NCBI RefSeq assembly: GCF_011326755.1
Contig: NZ_JAAOIE010000003.1
Coordinates: 410,804-474,803, forward strand
From: Cochlodiniinecator piscidefendens
GTDB taxonomy: Bacteria; Pseudomonadota; Alphaproteobacteria; Rhodobacterales; Rhodobacteraceae
Direction of reading: 5' to 3'
Length of the DNA: 64,000 nt
In this document: in pieces, positions 42,761-51,521 of the stretch
How the letters are laid out: each line of letters opens with the position of its first letter
Numbering within the stretch: position 1 is the first letter of the stretch
Notes under the pieces: model-generated
What the model was told of the DNA's origin: nothing
The model's input: only the letters and a program-made list of their open reading frames with translations
Database searches by the model: none
Position numbers and translations under genes: made by a program

Positions 42761-43363
42761 ATGCGTCGTTTTCTGTTGTGTTTGTTCTTGCCGGCTCTTC
42801 TGGCTGCTTGTGGTTCCACAGCTGAGCCAAAATGGGCGCCAGACGATGAGGTCGCCCAGGCGGTTTATCGGCATGATGGGCCGACCTCTTTGACCCTTTT
42901 TACTGTGATCAGTAACCGCTCCAACGCGGGCGCGCATTCTGGTTTGATGGTGAATGGCAGCCAGCGGGTTTTGTTCGATCCGGCGGGAACATGGTATCAT
43001 CAGCAAATTCCAGAAAGAAATGATGTTCATTTCGGTGTGAATGAGCAGGTGCTTTCTTTCTATATGGATTTCCACACGCGTGAAACTTATCGCACAGTGG
43101 TCCAAACCGTTGAAGTTTCGCCTGAAGTTGCGGAATTGGCGCTGCGCATCGTTCAGAACTATGGCGCTGTTCCTAAAGCCCAGTGTTCGCGCAGCATTTC
43201 AGATGTTCTGTCGCAGCTTCCTGGTTTTGAAAGCATTTCAGTCAGTTGGTTCCCAAAGCGTACAATGAACGCTTTCGGTGAATTACCGGGTGTGAGAAGT
43301 GAAACTGTTTATGATGACGATGCCGACGACAATAGTTCTGTTTTGGCAGGGCAAGGCGCCTAA
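42761..43363 (+). CDS. Putative lipoprotein of unknown function
   Basis: A 200-residue protein with a lipoprotein signal: MRRFLLCLFLPALLAACGST, lipobox LLAAC with the modified Cys at residue 17. The mature part contains ISNRSNAGAHSGLMVNGSQR, VLFDPAGTWYHQQIPERNDV and a conserved-looking AQCSRSISDVLSQLPGF, and ends in an acidic tail (YDDDADDNSS). It probably sits on the periplasmic face of the outer or inner membrane. The middle (HSGLMVNGSQRVLFDPAGTW) recalls NlpC/P60-like or DUF4105-type surfaces only faintly. A strong terminator follows. Confidence 0.8.
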   Translation: MRRFLLCLFLPALLAACGSTAEPKWAPDDEVAQAVYRHDGPTSLTLFTVISNRSNAGAHSGLMVNGSQRVLFDPAGTWYHQQIPERNDVHFGVNEQVLSFYMDFHTRETYRTVVQTVEVSPEVAELALRIVQNYGAVPKAQCSRSISDVLSQLPGFESISVSWFPKRTMNAFGELPGVRSETVYDDDADDNSSVLAGQGA

Positions 43364-43385
43364 ATCAGTTTCGATTTTGAAAAAA

Positions 43386-43410
43386 GCCCCGCGGTTGCGG
43401 GGCTTTTTTT
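43386..43410. terminator. Bidirectional Rho-independent terminator
   Basis: GCCCCGC (43386-43392) and GCGGGGC (43397-43403) with a GGTT loop are flanked by AAAAA on the left and TTTTTTT on the right. It serves the lipoprotein gene and the convergent azlD, whose stop codon it touches. Confidence 0.92.
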
Positions 43411-43738
43411 ATGCCAGAAAATAGATCATCACCAATAATGTAATGATTCCGCTTGCGATTGAGGCAAGTACATTTTTGCTAAAATACCCGACCGCAAATG
43501 CAACAAGAGCGGCCAGTAGCCGTGACGGATCAGGCTCGCCTTGCGTTGCGGCAGGCCATAAAATGAGTGGTGCAACCAAACCAGGCAGAACGGCAACGGG
43601 TGTGTAGCGTAAATGCCGAAGAATCCAGTCGGGAATGTCGCGATCACCAATGATGCCGACGAATGAAAACCGGATGAAAAACGTGCCAATCCCGATCAAT
43701 ACGATGTTGGTCCATATTTCAAAGGTACTTAGTTCCAT
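43409..43738 (-). CDS. azlD: AzlD family branched-chain amino acid exporter subunit
   Basis: A 109-residue hydrophobic protein with three to four helices (IVLIGIGTFFIRFSFVGIIG, TPVAVLPGLVAPLILW, ALVAFAVGYFSKNVLASI, ASGIITLLVMIYFLA). The motif R-F-x-F and the proline-rich PVAVLPGLVAP segment are typical of AzlD, the small partner of AzlC. The start is the ATG that overlaps the azlC end by ten bases. Confidence 0.9.
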   Translation of the reverse strand: MELSTFEIWTNIVLIGIGTFFIRFSFVGIIGDRDIPDWILRHLRYTPVAVLPGLVAPLILWPAATQGEPDPSRLLAALVAFAVGYFSKNVLASIASGIITLLVMIYFLA

Positions 43739-44445
43739 TTTCCGCGCCTTTCTAGCCAAAGCTCGGTTTGCGCCCCGGCCATCATGGCAAGAACGGCTGC
43801 GATGAGTAATCCTAGGTTCAAAGGTAAGAATGCAAAGCCCAGTGCCGCACTGACAGACACTATGACCGCGATCATATGAGCTGGGGTTCGAATGGCTGGG
43901 CCGATTAAAGAGAGAAATGTAATCGGTAGCGCGAAGTCGAGTGCGAATGCGTCTGGTATTGCGTTGCCAACCAATGCGCCGACTAAGGTCATTCCAAACC
44001 AGAATGGTGAAATTAAGCTCGCAGCACCAAGAAAATACGCCACTTTTTGATTGGTCGGCATTTCTGGTTTCTTTTCGAATTCGGAAACAGCCAAAGCGTA
44101 GTTTTGGTCGAATAAGAAAAAACTGGCCAGTGCGCGTTGCCAGAGAGGAGCAGGGCCTAGATACGGGGCAAGTGCCGCTGAATACATGGCCATACGCAAA
44201 TTCACCGCAAGCGCTGTCGCGAGAACAATAATGGTGGGCGCGTTGTCGACCATTTGCTGAATTGCCGCGAATTGCGCCGCACCCGCGACGGCGAGCAGAC
44301 TAAAACTAAAAGTCTCCAAAATACTTAAGCCGGCTTCGGTTGCAACAACGCCAAACAGCGTGGCAAATGGGATCGCAACGAGCAAAAAAGGCGCCCCGTC
44401 GCGTAGACCGCGTAAGTAGGCGGATTTGATGGTGGAGGAAGCCAT
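43729..44445 (-). CDS. azlC: AzlC family branched-chain amino acid exporter subunit
   Basis: A 238-residue integral membrane protein. The N-terminus has AYLRGLRDGAPFLLVAIPFA then TLFGVVATEAGLS, and the middle has AGAAQFAAIQQM, LRMAMYSAALAPYLG and FFLFDQNYALAVSEF, all AzlC marks. With AzlD it forms an exporter of branched-chain amino acids or analogues. The two genes overlap. The operon is divergent from fdhD with about 55 bases between. Confidence 0.92.
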   Translation of the reverse strand: MASSTIKSAYLRGLRDGAPFLLVAIPFATLFGVVATEAGLSILETFSFSLLAVAGAAQFAAIQQMVDNAPTIIVLATALAVNLRMAMYSAALAPYLGPAPLWQRALASFFLFDQNYALAVSEFEKKPEMPTNQKVAYFLGAASLISPFWFGMTLVGALVGNAIPDAFALDFALPITFLSLIGPAIRTPAHMIAVIVSVSAALGFAFLPLNLGLLIAAVLAMMAGAQTELWLERRGKWN

Positions 44446-44501
44446 GAAGTGTCCCTAAACTATACTCGACTATCCATGCCTCTAAAGTTGGGAAGATGCA
44501 A

Positions 44502-45380
44502 ATGACAACCCGTGATGACCTCGATCATTTTTTGATCGCTCCAGATCCCAAACGGGGTGATCTAACGCGCGCCGTGATCGGGCGGGACCATAACGGAGAT
44601 GAAATCCCGCTTTCTGTTGTCGAGGAACGCCCGTTGACGATTTTCTTAAATGGCCAAGAGATCGTAACGGCCATGACGATAGGCGATTATCCTGAATACC
44701 TTGCGCTTGGTTTTTTGCGTAACCAAGGGATGCTACAGCCTGGCGAAACCGTTTTGGGGGTGGACTACGATGCTGAATTGGAAACCGCAGTGGTGCGCAC
44801 TGATGGGCAAACGACCTACGAAGAGAAGTTAAAGAAAAAGACGCGCACCTCTGGCTGTGCTGTTGGCACGGTTTTTGGGGACATGATGGAAGGGCTTGAA
44901 GGGTTGGAATTGCCGCAAACAGCGCTTCAAACTTCGTGGCTGTATCGATTGTCAGCACAAATTAATCGCACCCCGAGCCTGTATTTAGAAGCGGGTGCTA
45001 TACACGGAACTGTCTTGTGCAAAGGGGATGTTCCTCTTGTTTATATGGAAGATGTTGGGCGTCATAATGCGGTCGATAAAATTGCCGGATGGATGTTGTC
45101 TGAAGGTGTGTCAGCGGATGATAAAATTCTCTATACAACCGGTCGATTGACCTCTGAAATGGTGATTAAGACAGCGATGATGGGCATTCCGGCGCTTGTG
45201 TCCCGGTCGGGGTTTACGGCTTGGGGTGTTGAAATTGCGCGCGAAGTTGGATTGACGTTGATTGGACGTATGAAGGGCAAGCGGTTTGTTTGTTTGGCGG
45301 GAGAAGAACGTCTGGTTTGGGATGCGGACCCTAACCAGATCCCAGATGAAAATCGCAAACATGGGCGTAAGGGCAACTGA
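44502..45380 (+). CDS. fdhD: Formate dehydrogenase accessory sulfurtransferase
   Basis: A 292-residue FdhD, which carries sulfur from a desulfurase to the molybdenum cofactor of formate dehydrogenase. Conserved features are VEERPLTIFLNG, GDYPEYLALGFL, the Cys loop TSGCAVGT (one Cys, not the C-x-x-C of E. coli), ACKGDVPLVYMEDVGRHNAV (as CKGDVPLVYMEDVGRHNA), YTTGRLTSEMVIK and SRSGFTAWGVEIAREVGL. The ATG at 44502 has GGGAAG six bases upstream; one two codons earlier is too close to that site. It is the first gene of a molybdenum cofactor operon. Confidence 0.94.
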   Translation: MTTRDDLDHFLIAPDPKRGDLTRAVIGRDHNGDEIPLSVVEERPLTIFLNGQEIVTAMTIGDYPEYLALGFLRNQGMLQPGETVLGVDYDAELETAVVRTDGQTTYEEKLKKKTRTSGCAVGTVFGDMMEGLEGLELPQTALQTSWLYRLSAQINRTPSLYLEAGAIHGTVLCKGDVPLVYMEDVGRHNAVDKIAGWMLSEGVSADDKILYTTGRLTSEMVIKTAMMGIPALVSRSGFTAWGVEIAREVGLTLIGRMKGKRFVCLAGEERLVWDADPNQIPDENRKHGRKGN

Positions 45381-45997
45381 TGGATATTCTAGGTGTGATA
45401 TTGGCTGGCGGTCTGGCAACCCGTATGGGTGGCGGTGACAAAAGCCTATTGCAGTTGGGCGGGCGCTCGATCTTGTCGCATGTTATTGATCGGATTGAAC
45501 CTCAGGTTGCGGGGCTGGCTTTGAATGCAAACGGGGATGCGACCCGTTTTGATCGATTTGGCCTTCCTGTGATCTCCGATAGCATTGACGGGTTCGCTGG
45601 CCCGTTGGCTGGCGTTTTATCCGGTTTAGATTGGGCTGCGGCGCGTGGGGCATCGCACGTTGTTAGTGTTGCAGCTGATACGCCTTTTTTTCCGGCGGAT
45701 TTGGTGCCTCAGTTGCGATTGGCGGCAGAGCTAAAGGGCGTTGAAGTTGCGCTTGCTGCTTCGCCTCATCCGAAAAAAGGAGTGTTGCGCCAGCCGACGT
45801 TTGGTTTGTGGCCTGTCGCATTGCGGGATGACCTGAGGGCAGCCTTAAACGATGGTGTGCGAAAAGTTGTGATTTGGACGGAAAAGCACAACGCTTCAGA
45901 AGCGGTTTTTCCAGTATTTCGAATTGATCCGTTTTTTAATGTGAACACACCAGAAGATTTGGAAAAGGCTGCGGCGATGATGGGTGGTAACACATGA
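45380..45997 (+). CDS. mobA: Molybdenum cofactor guanylyltransferase
   Basis: A 205-residue nucleotidyltransferase that attaches GMP to molybdopterin. It has the N-terminal GTP-binding LAGGLATRMGGGDKSLLQLG, the metal-binding VAADTPFFPADLV and the C-terminal FFNVNTPEDL. It begins one base inside the fdhD stop codon (TGATG) and overlaps mobB by four bases. The presence of MobA implies bis-MGD enzymes such as formate or nitrate dehydrogenase-type oxidoreductases. Confidence 0.95.
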   Translation: MDILGVILAGGLATRMGGGDKSLLQLGGRSILSHVIDRIEPQVAGLALNANGDATRFDRFGLPVISDSIDGFAGPLAGVLSGLDWAAARGASHVVSVAADTPFFPADLVPQLRLAAELKGVEVALAASPHPKKGVLRQPTFGLWPVALRDDLRAALNDGVRKVVIWTEKHNASEAVFPVFRIDPFFNVNTPEDLEKAAAMMGGNT

Positions 45998-46497
45998 AAA
46001 TCTTTGGCGTCACCGGATGGAAGAACAACGGAAAAACCGGGCTGATGGAACGGTTGGTTTCTGAAATCATTGCGCGCGGATTTACGGTTTCTACGGTTAA
46101 ACACGCCCACCACAGTTTTGATGTTGACCAAGAAGGTCGGGATAGTTTTCGCCACCGTGCAGCTGGAGCGCAACAGGTGATGCTGTCGTCCAATAACCGG
46201 TGGGCTCTGATGACCGAACTGCGCGAAGCGGAGGAACTATCGCTCGAAGAACTGCTGAAACAGCTTAACCCGGTCGATCTGGTTTTGATTGAAGGTTACA
46301 AAGCTGATCGCCATCCAAAGATCGAAGCACATCGCGCTGAAATTGGCAAAGATTTGATCGCGCGCTCCGATGATAGCATTGTCGCGGTGGCATCGGACAT
46401 TGCCCTAGAGGGCATTGATGTACCGGTTATCGATCTAAACGACACCAATGCGCTGGCTGATTTTGTGCTGAACCACGCCGAACTGGAAAAAGTATGA
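45994..46497 (+). CDS. mobB: Molybdopterin-guanine dinucleotide biosynthesis adapter protein
   Basis: A 167-residue P-loop GTPase that assists MobA. The Walker A form GWKNNGKTGLMERLV is at residues 7-21. The HAHHSFDVDQEGRDSFRHRA block and LVLIEGYKADRHPKIE follow, both typical of MobB. It overlaps both mobA and moeA by four bases (ATGA), which indicates strict co-translation. Confidence 0.95.
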   Translation: MKIFGVTGWKNNGKTGLMERLVSEIIARGFTVSTVKHAHHSFDVDQEGRDSFRHRAAGAQQVMLSSNNRWALMTELREAEELSLEELLKQLNPVDLVLIEGYKADRHPKIEAHRAEIGKDLIARSDDSIVAVASDIALEGIDVPVIDLNDTNALADFVLNHAELEKV

Positions 46498-47759
46498 CTG
46501 AGCTAAAAGCACCGACGTTAAAAGATGATTGCTTCTCATTGCCACTAGGTGTGAATTGGACTCCTGTGGACGAGGCACTCGCGTATTTGCGCGCTGCTTT
46601 AGAGTGTGTCTGTGCAGTTGAAACTGTTGCAGTCGCAGATGCCATTGGCCGGATTTTGGCCAAAGATCACTTAGCGGTACGTTCAAATCCTCCAGCCGCA
46701 AATTCAGCCGTCGATGGGTATGGGTTTGCATTTGCGGCGATCCCATCCGGGGGGAACGCGGTTCCCTTGGTCGTGGGGCGCGCTGCGGCGGGCGCGCCTT
46801 ATGATGGGCGGGTGCCGGAGGGTGCTGCAATTAGGATTTTGACGGGGGCAGTATTACCGGAAGGGGTAGACACAGTTGTCTTGGAAGAGGACTGCAATAC
46901 GTCCGATACCGAGGTGGCCTTCGAAAAACCTAAAAGGGCCGGAGCGAACGCCCGCAAAGCGGGTGAGGATGTTGAAGCTGGTTCTGTCGCGTTTTCAAAA
47001 GGCACGAAACTGCGCTCCGTAGATTTAGCATTACTATCAGCATTGGGTTTGTCTGAAGTTCAGGTTTTCCGCCAACTTCGTGTTGGGGTGATTTCAACAG
47101 GGGATGAGTTGGTTGCGCCGGGTGCCACTCTTGATCCGGCCAAAACCTACGATGCGAACCGACCAATGTTACTCTCGATGGTGGCGCGATTGGGGTATGA
47201 AGCGCTTGATCTTGGGCATGTTGGCGATGATCGTGATGTGTTGCGCTCTGCGTTGGATGAAATGGCAACTCAGGTAGATGTTTTACTGACATCTGGCGGC
47301 GCATCTGCCGGGGACGAAGATCATATGTCTGCGCTATTGAATGAAGCTGGTGCAATGCAGATGTGGCGCATCGCTTTGAAACCCGGCCGACCATTGGCGC
47401 TTGGGCTTTGGCAGGGTGTTCCGGTTTTCGGTTTACCGGGAAACCCCGTGGCTGCCTTCGTTACTGCATTGGTTTTTGCGGTACCAGCCTGTGGAATTCT
47501 GGCGGGAAAATCTTGGAAAACACCACAGGGGTTTCAAGTGCCTGCAGCCTTTGAAAAGCGTAAAAAGGCAGGCCGTCGGGAGTATCTTCGTGCCCGTATG
47601 ACCGATGAAGGCACCGTTGAAGTGTTCGCATCTGAAGGGTCAGGTCGCATTTCGGGGCTGACTTGGGCGGATGGGTTGGTTGAGCTCAGCGATGAGGCAC
47701 AACACGTCCGTCCAGGCGATTTGGTTCGCTTTTTGCCTTACGGTAGTTTCGGGCTTTGA
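46494..47759 (+). CDS. moeA: Molybdopterin molybdenumtransferase
   Basis: A 421-residue MoeA, which inserts molybdate into adenylated molybdopterin. Landmarks are the N-terminal SLPLGVNWTPVDEALAYL, the SAVDGYGFA loop, ILTGAVLPEGVDTVV, VISTGDELVAPG, YDANRPML, DVLLTSGGASAGDEDH and the GLPGNPVAAFVTALVF segment. It is the last gene of fdhD-mobA-mobB-moeA. Its stop is three bases from the convergent membrane protein gene. Confidence 0.95.
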   Translation: MTELKAPTLKDDCFSLPLGVNWTPVDEALAYLRAALECVCAVETVAVADAIGRILAKDHLAVRSNPPAANSAVDGYGFAFAAIPSGGNAVPLVVGRAAAGAPYDGRVPEGAAIRILTGAVLPEGVDTVVLEEDCNTSDTEVAFEKPKRAGANARKAGEDVEAGSVAFSKGTKLRSVDLALLSALGLSEVQVFRQLRVGVISTGDELVAPGATLDPAKTYDANRPMLLSMVARLGYEALDLGHVGDDRDVLRSALDEMATQVDVLLTSGGASAGDEDHMSALLNEAGAMQMWRIALKPGRPLALGLWQGVPVFGLPGNPVAAFVTALVFAVPACGILAGKSWKTPQGFQVPAAFEKRKKAGRREYLRARMTDEGTVEVFASEGSGRISGLTWADGLVELSDEAQHVRPGDLVRFLPYGSFGL

Positions 47760-47762
47760 TGT

Positions 47763-48779
47763 CTAGTCAAATGTGCCAGTTACACGGCCCAATAACATAA
47801 ATGCCCGCGCGGTTCGGGTTGCTGACAGCTCAGCGATGTCTTGGTCTGTTGCTGTTTCGACAAACGTGACAAAAGATTTGTCAAACTGACGCAAGAAATG
47901 ATGGGCGACGTCGCGAAAAATTGTGTCTTTGCGCATCCGCCCAGATGTCAGCGCGAGGCTTGAACGGTCACGAATGCCGCCGAGAGCTGCGATGGTGCGC
48001 CCGCGTTCGCCGTCGGCAAACTTTCTCCAGATATCTGGGCGCGCTAGGTCTGGGCGCAGATCATCCATGTAAATCCCATCTTGCGACAGAAGGGTCAGGG
48101 CATCTTGTGCTGCCTGCACAAGTTTGGCTGTTTCGCGCGACTTTAAGGCACGGCGTAGGGCATTAAAGCCTTCGACGTCATGTTCGTTTTCGGGAAAATT
48201 CAACGCGCGGATAAAGTCTGCGGTAGACAAAGGGTTGGTTATGTCTTCTGCCGTTGTACCTAGGGCGAGTGCGGTTTGTCCCTCATCGTCAATCGGTGGG
48301 GCGGGGAGCGCTGGCTTGGCAATTGCTACATCTTCGCGTTCACGCGACGATGTAAATGTCACCAATGCCGTTTCGGTCATCCGCTGGGCTGCGGCAATTT
48401 CATCTAGCTTTTTTTCGACAGATGTTTTGTTTACACCGCCTGCGTGGCTTTGTTGAAGATAGGTTTGGCGCATGCCGTCAATCGCAGCTTGCAGGCGCGC
48501 GCTCTCTTGTTTCATCGTACGTGAACTGCGCGCCGCCATGGCCCCAATCCAAATAACGGCTATTGGTAAAAAGATCGCCAATAGTGTCATGACGAAATTG
48601 AGCGGATCAAATGTGGACGTGCTGTCTGGCGCGCTGGCAAAAAAGAAAAACAGGGCTGTTAACCCCATCCAAGCCACACTGAGAACAATTGCAATCAGTT
48701 CTGCTGGCGTCACCTTGGGGTCCTCTGGCGCGTCATACACGCCGAGGTCTATTGGTGAATCGTTTTTCCGATCAGCCAT
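47763..48779 (-). CDS. Conserved membrane protein of unknown function
   Basis: A 338-residue protein with two N-terminal transmembrane helices (about 27-47, ELIAIVLSVAWMGLTALFFF, and 62-82, FVMTLLAIFLPIAVIWIGAM), a short coiled coil (about 88-110) and a 200-residue soluble C-terminal domain (NFPENEHDVEGFNALRRALK, WRKFADGERGRTIAALGGI, RDVAHHFLRQFDKSFV). I have seen this pattern in Rhodobacterales but know no function. It lies 23 bases downstream of greA, same strand, so the two may be co-transcribed. Confidence 0.75.
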   Translation of the reverse strand: MADRKNDSPIDLGVYDAPEDPKVTPAELIAIVLSVAWMGLTALFFFFASAPDSTSTFDPLNFVMTLLAIFLPIAVIWIGAMAARSSRTMKQESARLQAAIDGMRQTYLQQSHAGGVNKTSVEKKLDEIAAAQRMTETALVTFTSSREREDVAIAKPALPAPPIDDEGQTALALGTTAEDITNPLSTADFIRALNFPENEHDVEGFNALRRALKSRETAKLVQAAQDALTLLSQDGIYMDDLRPDLARPDIWRKFADGERGRTIAALGGIRDRSSLALTSGRMRKDTIFRDVAHHFLRQFDKSFVTFVETATDQDIAELSATRTARAFMLLGRVTGTFD

Positions 48780-48802
48780 AATTGGGCCTTGCTATAACAG
48801 AG

Positions 48803-49273
48803 TTAAGAAAACACAACCTTGAGCACTTCGTAGCCGCGATCCCCACCGGGGGTTTTCACTTCTACACTGTCACCTTCTTCTTTGCCGATCAATGCGCGTG
48901 CGAGAGGCGATTTGATATTCAGCAGCCCGCGCTCGATGTCAGCTTCGTGTTCTCCAACGATTTGAAATGATTTCTCTTCGTCAGTGTCTTCGTCAACCAA
49001 GTCGATTTTTGCCCCGAATTTGATTGAGCCAGATAGAGTGGACGGATCAATGACTTCGGCCAAAGACAAAATTGCCTCTAGCTCTTTGATGCGCCCTTCG
49101 ATGAAGCTTTGTTTCTCGCGCGCCGAATGGTATTCGGCGTTCTCAGATAAATCGCCGTGTTCTCGGGCTTCGGCGATCGCTTTGATCACGGAAGGGCGTT
49201 CGACGGATTTCAAATGCTTTAGTTCGGCATCAAGCGCGGTGTGACCCGCGCGTGTCATTGGTATCTTTTCCAT
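48803..49273 (-). CDS. greA: Transcription elongation factor GreA
   Basis: A 156-residue GreA, the normal length. The N-terminal coiled coil has [20 protein letters not shown], ends in the acidic tip [20 protein letters not shown] and enters the RNA polymerase channel to stimulate transcript cleavage. The C-terminal domain has [20 protein letters not shown] and [18 protein letters not shown]. The start is the ATG with GGAG five bases upstream; the open frame upstream is non-coding in character. Confidence 0.96.
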   Translation of the reverse strand: MEKIPMTRAGHTALDAELKHLKSVERPSVIKAIAEAREHGDLSENAEYHSAREKQSFIEGRIKELEAILSLAEVIDPSTLSGSIKFGAKIDLVDEDTDEEKSFQIVGEHEADIERGLLNIKSPLARALIGKEEGDSVEVKTPGGDRGYEVLKVVFS

Positions 49274-49759
49274 AAATCTCCGGTTCCTGTTGCGGGATTG
49301 ATAAGGCTTATTGTTCTTAACCCGACTGGGCGGGATGAAGTCAAGGGGCGGTCGTCGGGTGATATGGTACCGCTCCAAGAGATCAGTGGCAATTTTCGCA
49401 CTGCTTGGCGGGGTTACGCGCAATGTATTTCTGCATGAAGTGAACCAGTTTTCCGCAGTAGTCGACCAAATCAGTTTGGGAATCACTGCTAATGTTTGCT
49501 TGGGAATTACCTTGGAATGACCGAAATTTATGTAATGGCTAAAGAAGTTTCGAAGCGCTAGTTAGCACGGGAATAACCCAGAAGCCGAACTCAGGGGATT
49601 TTGGTATAGAATTTGTCGAAAAATCAGTTTTTTGTTTCGGATTATTGTGATCTGTCGCCCGTATGTAATTGGATGTCGCGTTATAATTGACCCCGGCCCC
49701 TTGGTTGGGATAACGAGTGCGGAAGATTCAAATACCACACGCGCTGCAAGGGAAAGAAA
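49274..49759. other. Long intergenic gap between greA and the ETF-QO gene
   Basis: A 486-base gap that must hold the divergent promoters of greA and the ETF-ubiquinone oxidoreductase gene. Short open frames inside it show no coding character or recognisable product. It is AT-rich in its second half. I see no tRNA cloverleaf, strong hairpin or repeat. A small RNA or a long 5' leader cannot be excluded. Confidence 0.5.
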
Positions 49760-51412
49760 ATGACCGAGATCGAACGCGAGTCCATGGAATACGACGTAGT
49801 TATCGTAGGTGCAGGCCCTGCTGGTCTATCTGCTGCGATCAGATTGAAACAGTTGGACGCTGACCTAGAAGTTGTCGTGTTGGAAAAGGGATCCGAAGTT
49901 GGCGCGCATATTCTGTCTGGCGCTGTTCTTGACCCTGCTGGTTTGAATGCCCTGATTCCTGATTGGAAAGAAAAAGGCGCACCAATCACTGTTCCGGTGA
50001 AAGAAGATAATTTTTACGTTCTGGGTGAAGCTGGCAAAATTCGCGTTCCCAACACGCCAATGCCTCCATTGATGAACAACCACGGCAACTATATCGTATC
50101 TATGGGCAACGTGTGTCGCTGGATGGCGGAACAAGCAGAAGAACTGGGTGTTGAGATTTTCCCAGGCATGGCGTGTTCAGAGCTGATCTATGGCGATAAC
50201 GGCGAAGTCAAAGGTGTGATCGCTGGCGAATTTGGTATCGAAGCTGACGGAAGCCACGGTGCTAACTACGAACCCGGTATGGAGCTGCATGGTAAATATG
50301 TATTCCTTTCTGAGGGTGTGCGTGGTTCGTTGTCGAAGCAAGTGATCTCTAAGTACGACCTTGCCAAAGACAGCGACGTTCAAAAATACGGCGTCGGGAT
50401 GAAAGAAATCTGGGAAATTGACCCAGCCAAGCACAAAGAAGGCACCGTGACCCACACTATGGGTTGGCCTTTGGGTAGCAATGCGGGCGGTGGTTCTTTT
50501 ATCTATCACCTCGACAACAACCAAGTTTACGTAGGTTTTGTTGTTCACTTGAACTACAAAAATCCACACATGTTCCCTTACATGGAATTCCAGCGCTTTA
50601 AGCATCATCCTATGATCGCTGAGTTGTTAGAAGGTGGTAAACGCATCGCTTATGGTGCGCGCGCGATTACTGAGGGCGGTTGGCAGTCTATGCCAAAAAC
50701 CTGCTTCCCGGGTGGTGCGTTGTTGGGTTGTTCTGCCGGTATGGTTAACGTGCCGCGCATTAAGGGTAACCACAACGCAATGATTTCAGGCAAAGCGGCT
50801 GCTGAAGCGGCTTATGATGCGATCAAAGCAGGACGTTCTGGTGATGAGCTGACGGCTTATGAAACAGACGTAAAAACCGGCCCAATCGCAACTGACCTAA
50901 AACGCGTGCGCAATGTGAAACCACTCTGGTCAAAGTTTGGCCTAACTGCATCATTGATGCTCGGTGGATTTGATATGTGGGTGGCGAACCTAACTGGTTG
51001 GAACCCACTGGGAACGTTGAAACACGGTAAAAACGATGCACAAGCGACCGAAGAAGCGTCCAAGCATAAGGTCATCGATTATCCGAAACCTGACGGCAAA
51101 TTGTCTTTTGATCGTTTGACTAACGTCAGTTTCTCCATGACCAACCATGAAGAAAGCCAGCCTGCACACCTACGTTTGACTGATGAGAACGTGCCGGTGA
51201 ACGTGAACCTGCCAAAGTTTGACGAACCTGCGCAGCGTTACTGCCCTGCTGGCGTATACGAAGTGGTGCATGAAGAGGGTTCTGATCCTCGCTTCATCAT
51301 CAACTTCCAAAACTGTGTTCACTGTAAAACCTGCGATATCAAGGATCCGTCTGAAAATATCACATGGACCACACCGCAAGGCGGCGACGGACCAAATTAC
51401 CCGAACATGTAA
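49760..51412 (+). CDS. Electron transfer flavoprotein-ubiquinone oxidoreductase
   Basis: A 550-residue inner-membrane-associated flavo-iron-sulfur enzyme that passes electrons from ETF (reduced by acyl-CoA dehydrogenases) to ubiquinone. The N-terminal FAD motif is VVIVGAGPAGLSAAIRL (13-29). The middle has GCSAGMVNVPRIKGNHNAM. The C-terminus carries the [4Fe-4S] cysteines in RYCPAGVYEVV and NCVHCKTCDIKDP. Codon choice (AAC, TAC, CGT and GGT favoured) differs from most genes in the window and suggests high expression. It has its own promoter region and ends at a hairpin. Confidence 0.95.
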   Translation: MTEIERESMEYDVVIVGAGPAGLSAAIRLKQLDADLEVVVLEKGSEVGAHILSGAVLDPAGLNALIPDWKEKGAPITVPVKEDNFYVLGEAGKIRVPNTPMPPLMNNHGNYIVSMGNVCRWMAEQAEELGVEIFPGMACSELIYGDNGEVKGVIAGEFGIEADGSHGANYEPGMELHGKYVFLSEGVRGSLSKQVISKYDLAKDSDVQKYGVGMKEIWEIDPAKHKEGTVTHTMGWPLGSNAGGGSFIYHLDNNQVYVGFVVHLNYKNPHMFPYMEFQRFKHHPMIAELLEGGKRIAYGARAITEGGWQSMPKTCFPGGALLGCSAGMVNVPRIKGNHNAMISGKAAAEAAYDAIKAGRSGDELTAYETDVKTGPIATDLKRVRNVKPLWSKFGLTASLMLGGFDMWVANLTGWNPLGTLKHGKNDAQATEEASKHKVIDYPKPDGKLSFDRLTNVSFSMTNHEESQPAHLRLTDENVPVNVNLPKFDEPAQRYCPAGVYEVVHEEGSDPRFIINFQNCVHCKTCDIKDPSENITWTTPQGGDGPNYPNM

Positions 51413-51435
51413 TTCACAGTATAAATCTTTTGCGA

Positions 51436-51461
51436 GCGGGGCGTCCTTTTGGGCGCCCCGC
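51436..51461 (+). terminator. Terminator-like hairpin after the ETF-QO gene
   Basis: GCGGGGCG (51436-51443) pairs perfectly with CGCCCCGC (51454-51461), with CC/GG adding to the stem. No T-run follows, so it is either a weak terminator or a transcript-stabilising hairpin. Confidence 0.55.
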
Positions 51462-51521
51462 ATTGCGTTAGGGCTGCTGAGCTACTAGGTTTCACCTAAC
51501 GCAACATAAGGCAGGCGAGTA

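Noticed and set aside
44874-44900. Loss of the second Cys of the FdhD C-x-x-C motif as a sign of a broken gene.
   Set aside because: All other FdhD motifs and the operon are intact, and a single-Cys loop occurs in other alphaproteobacterial FdhD proteins as I recall.
49311-49520. Short open frames in the greA/ETF-QO gap as a small gene.
   Set aside because: No ribosome binding site, hydrophobic pattern or family resemblance; composition looks non-coding.
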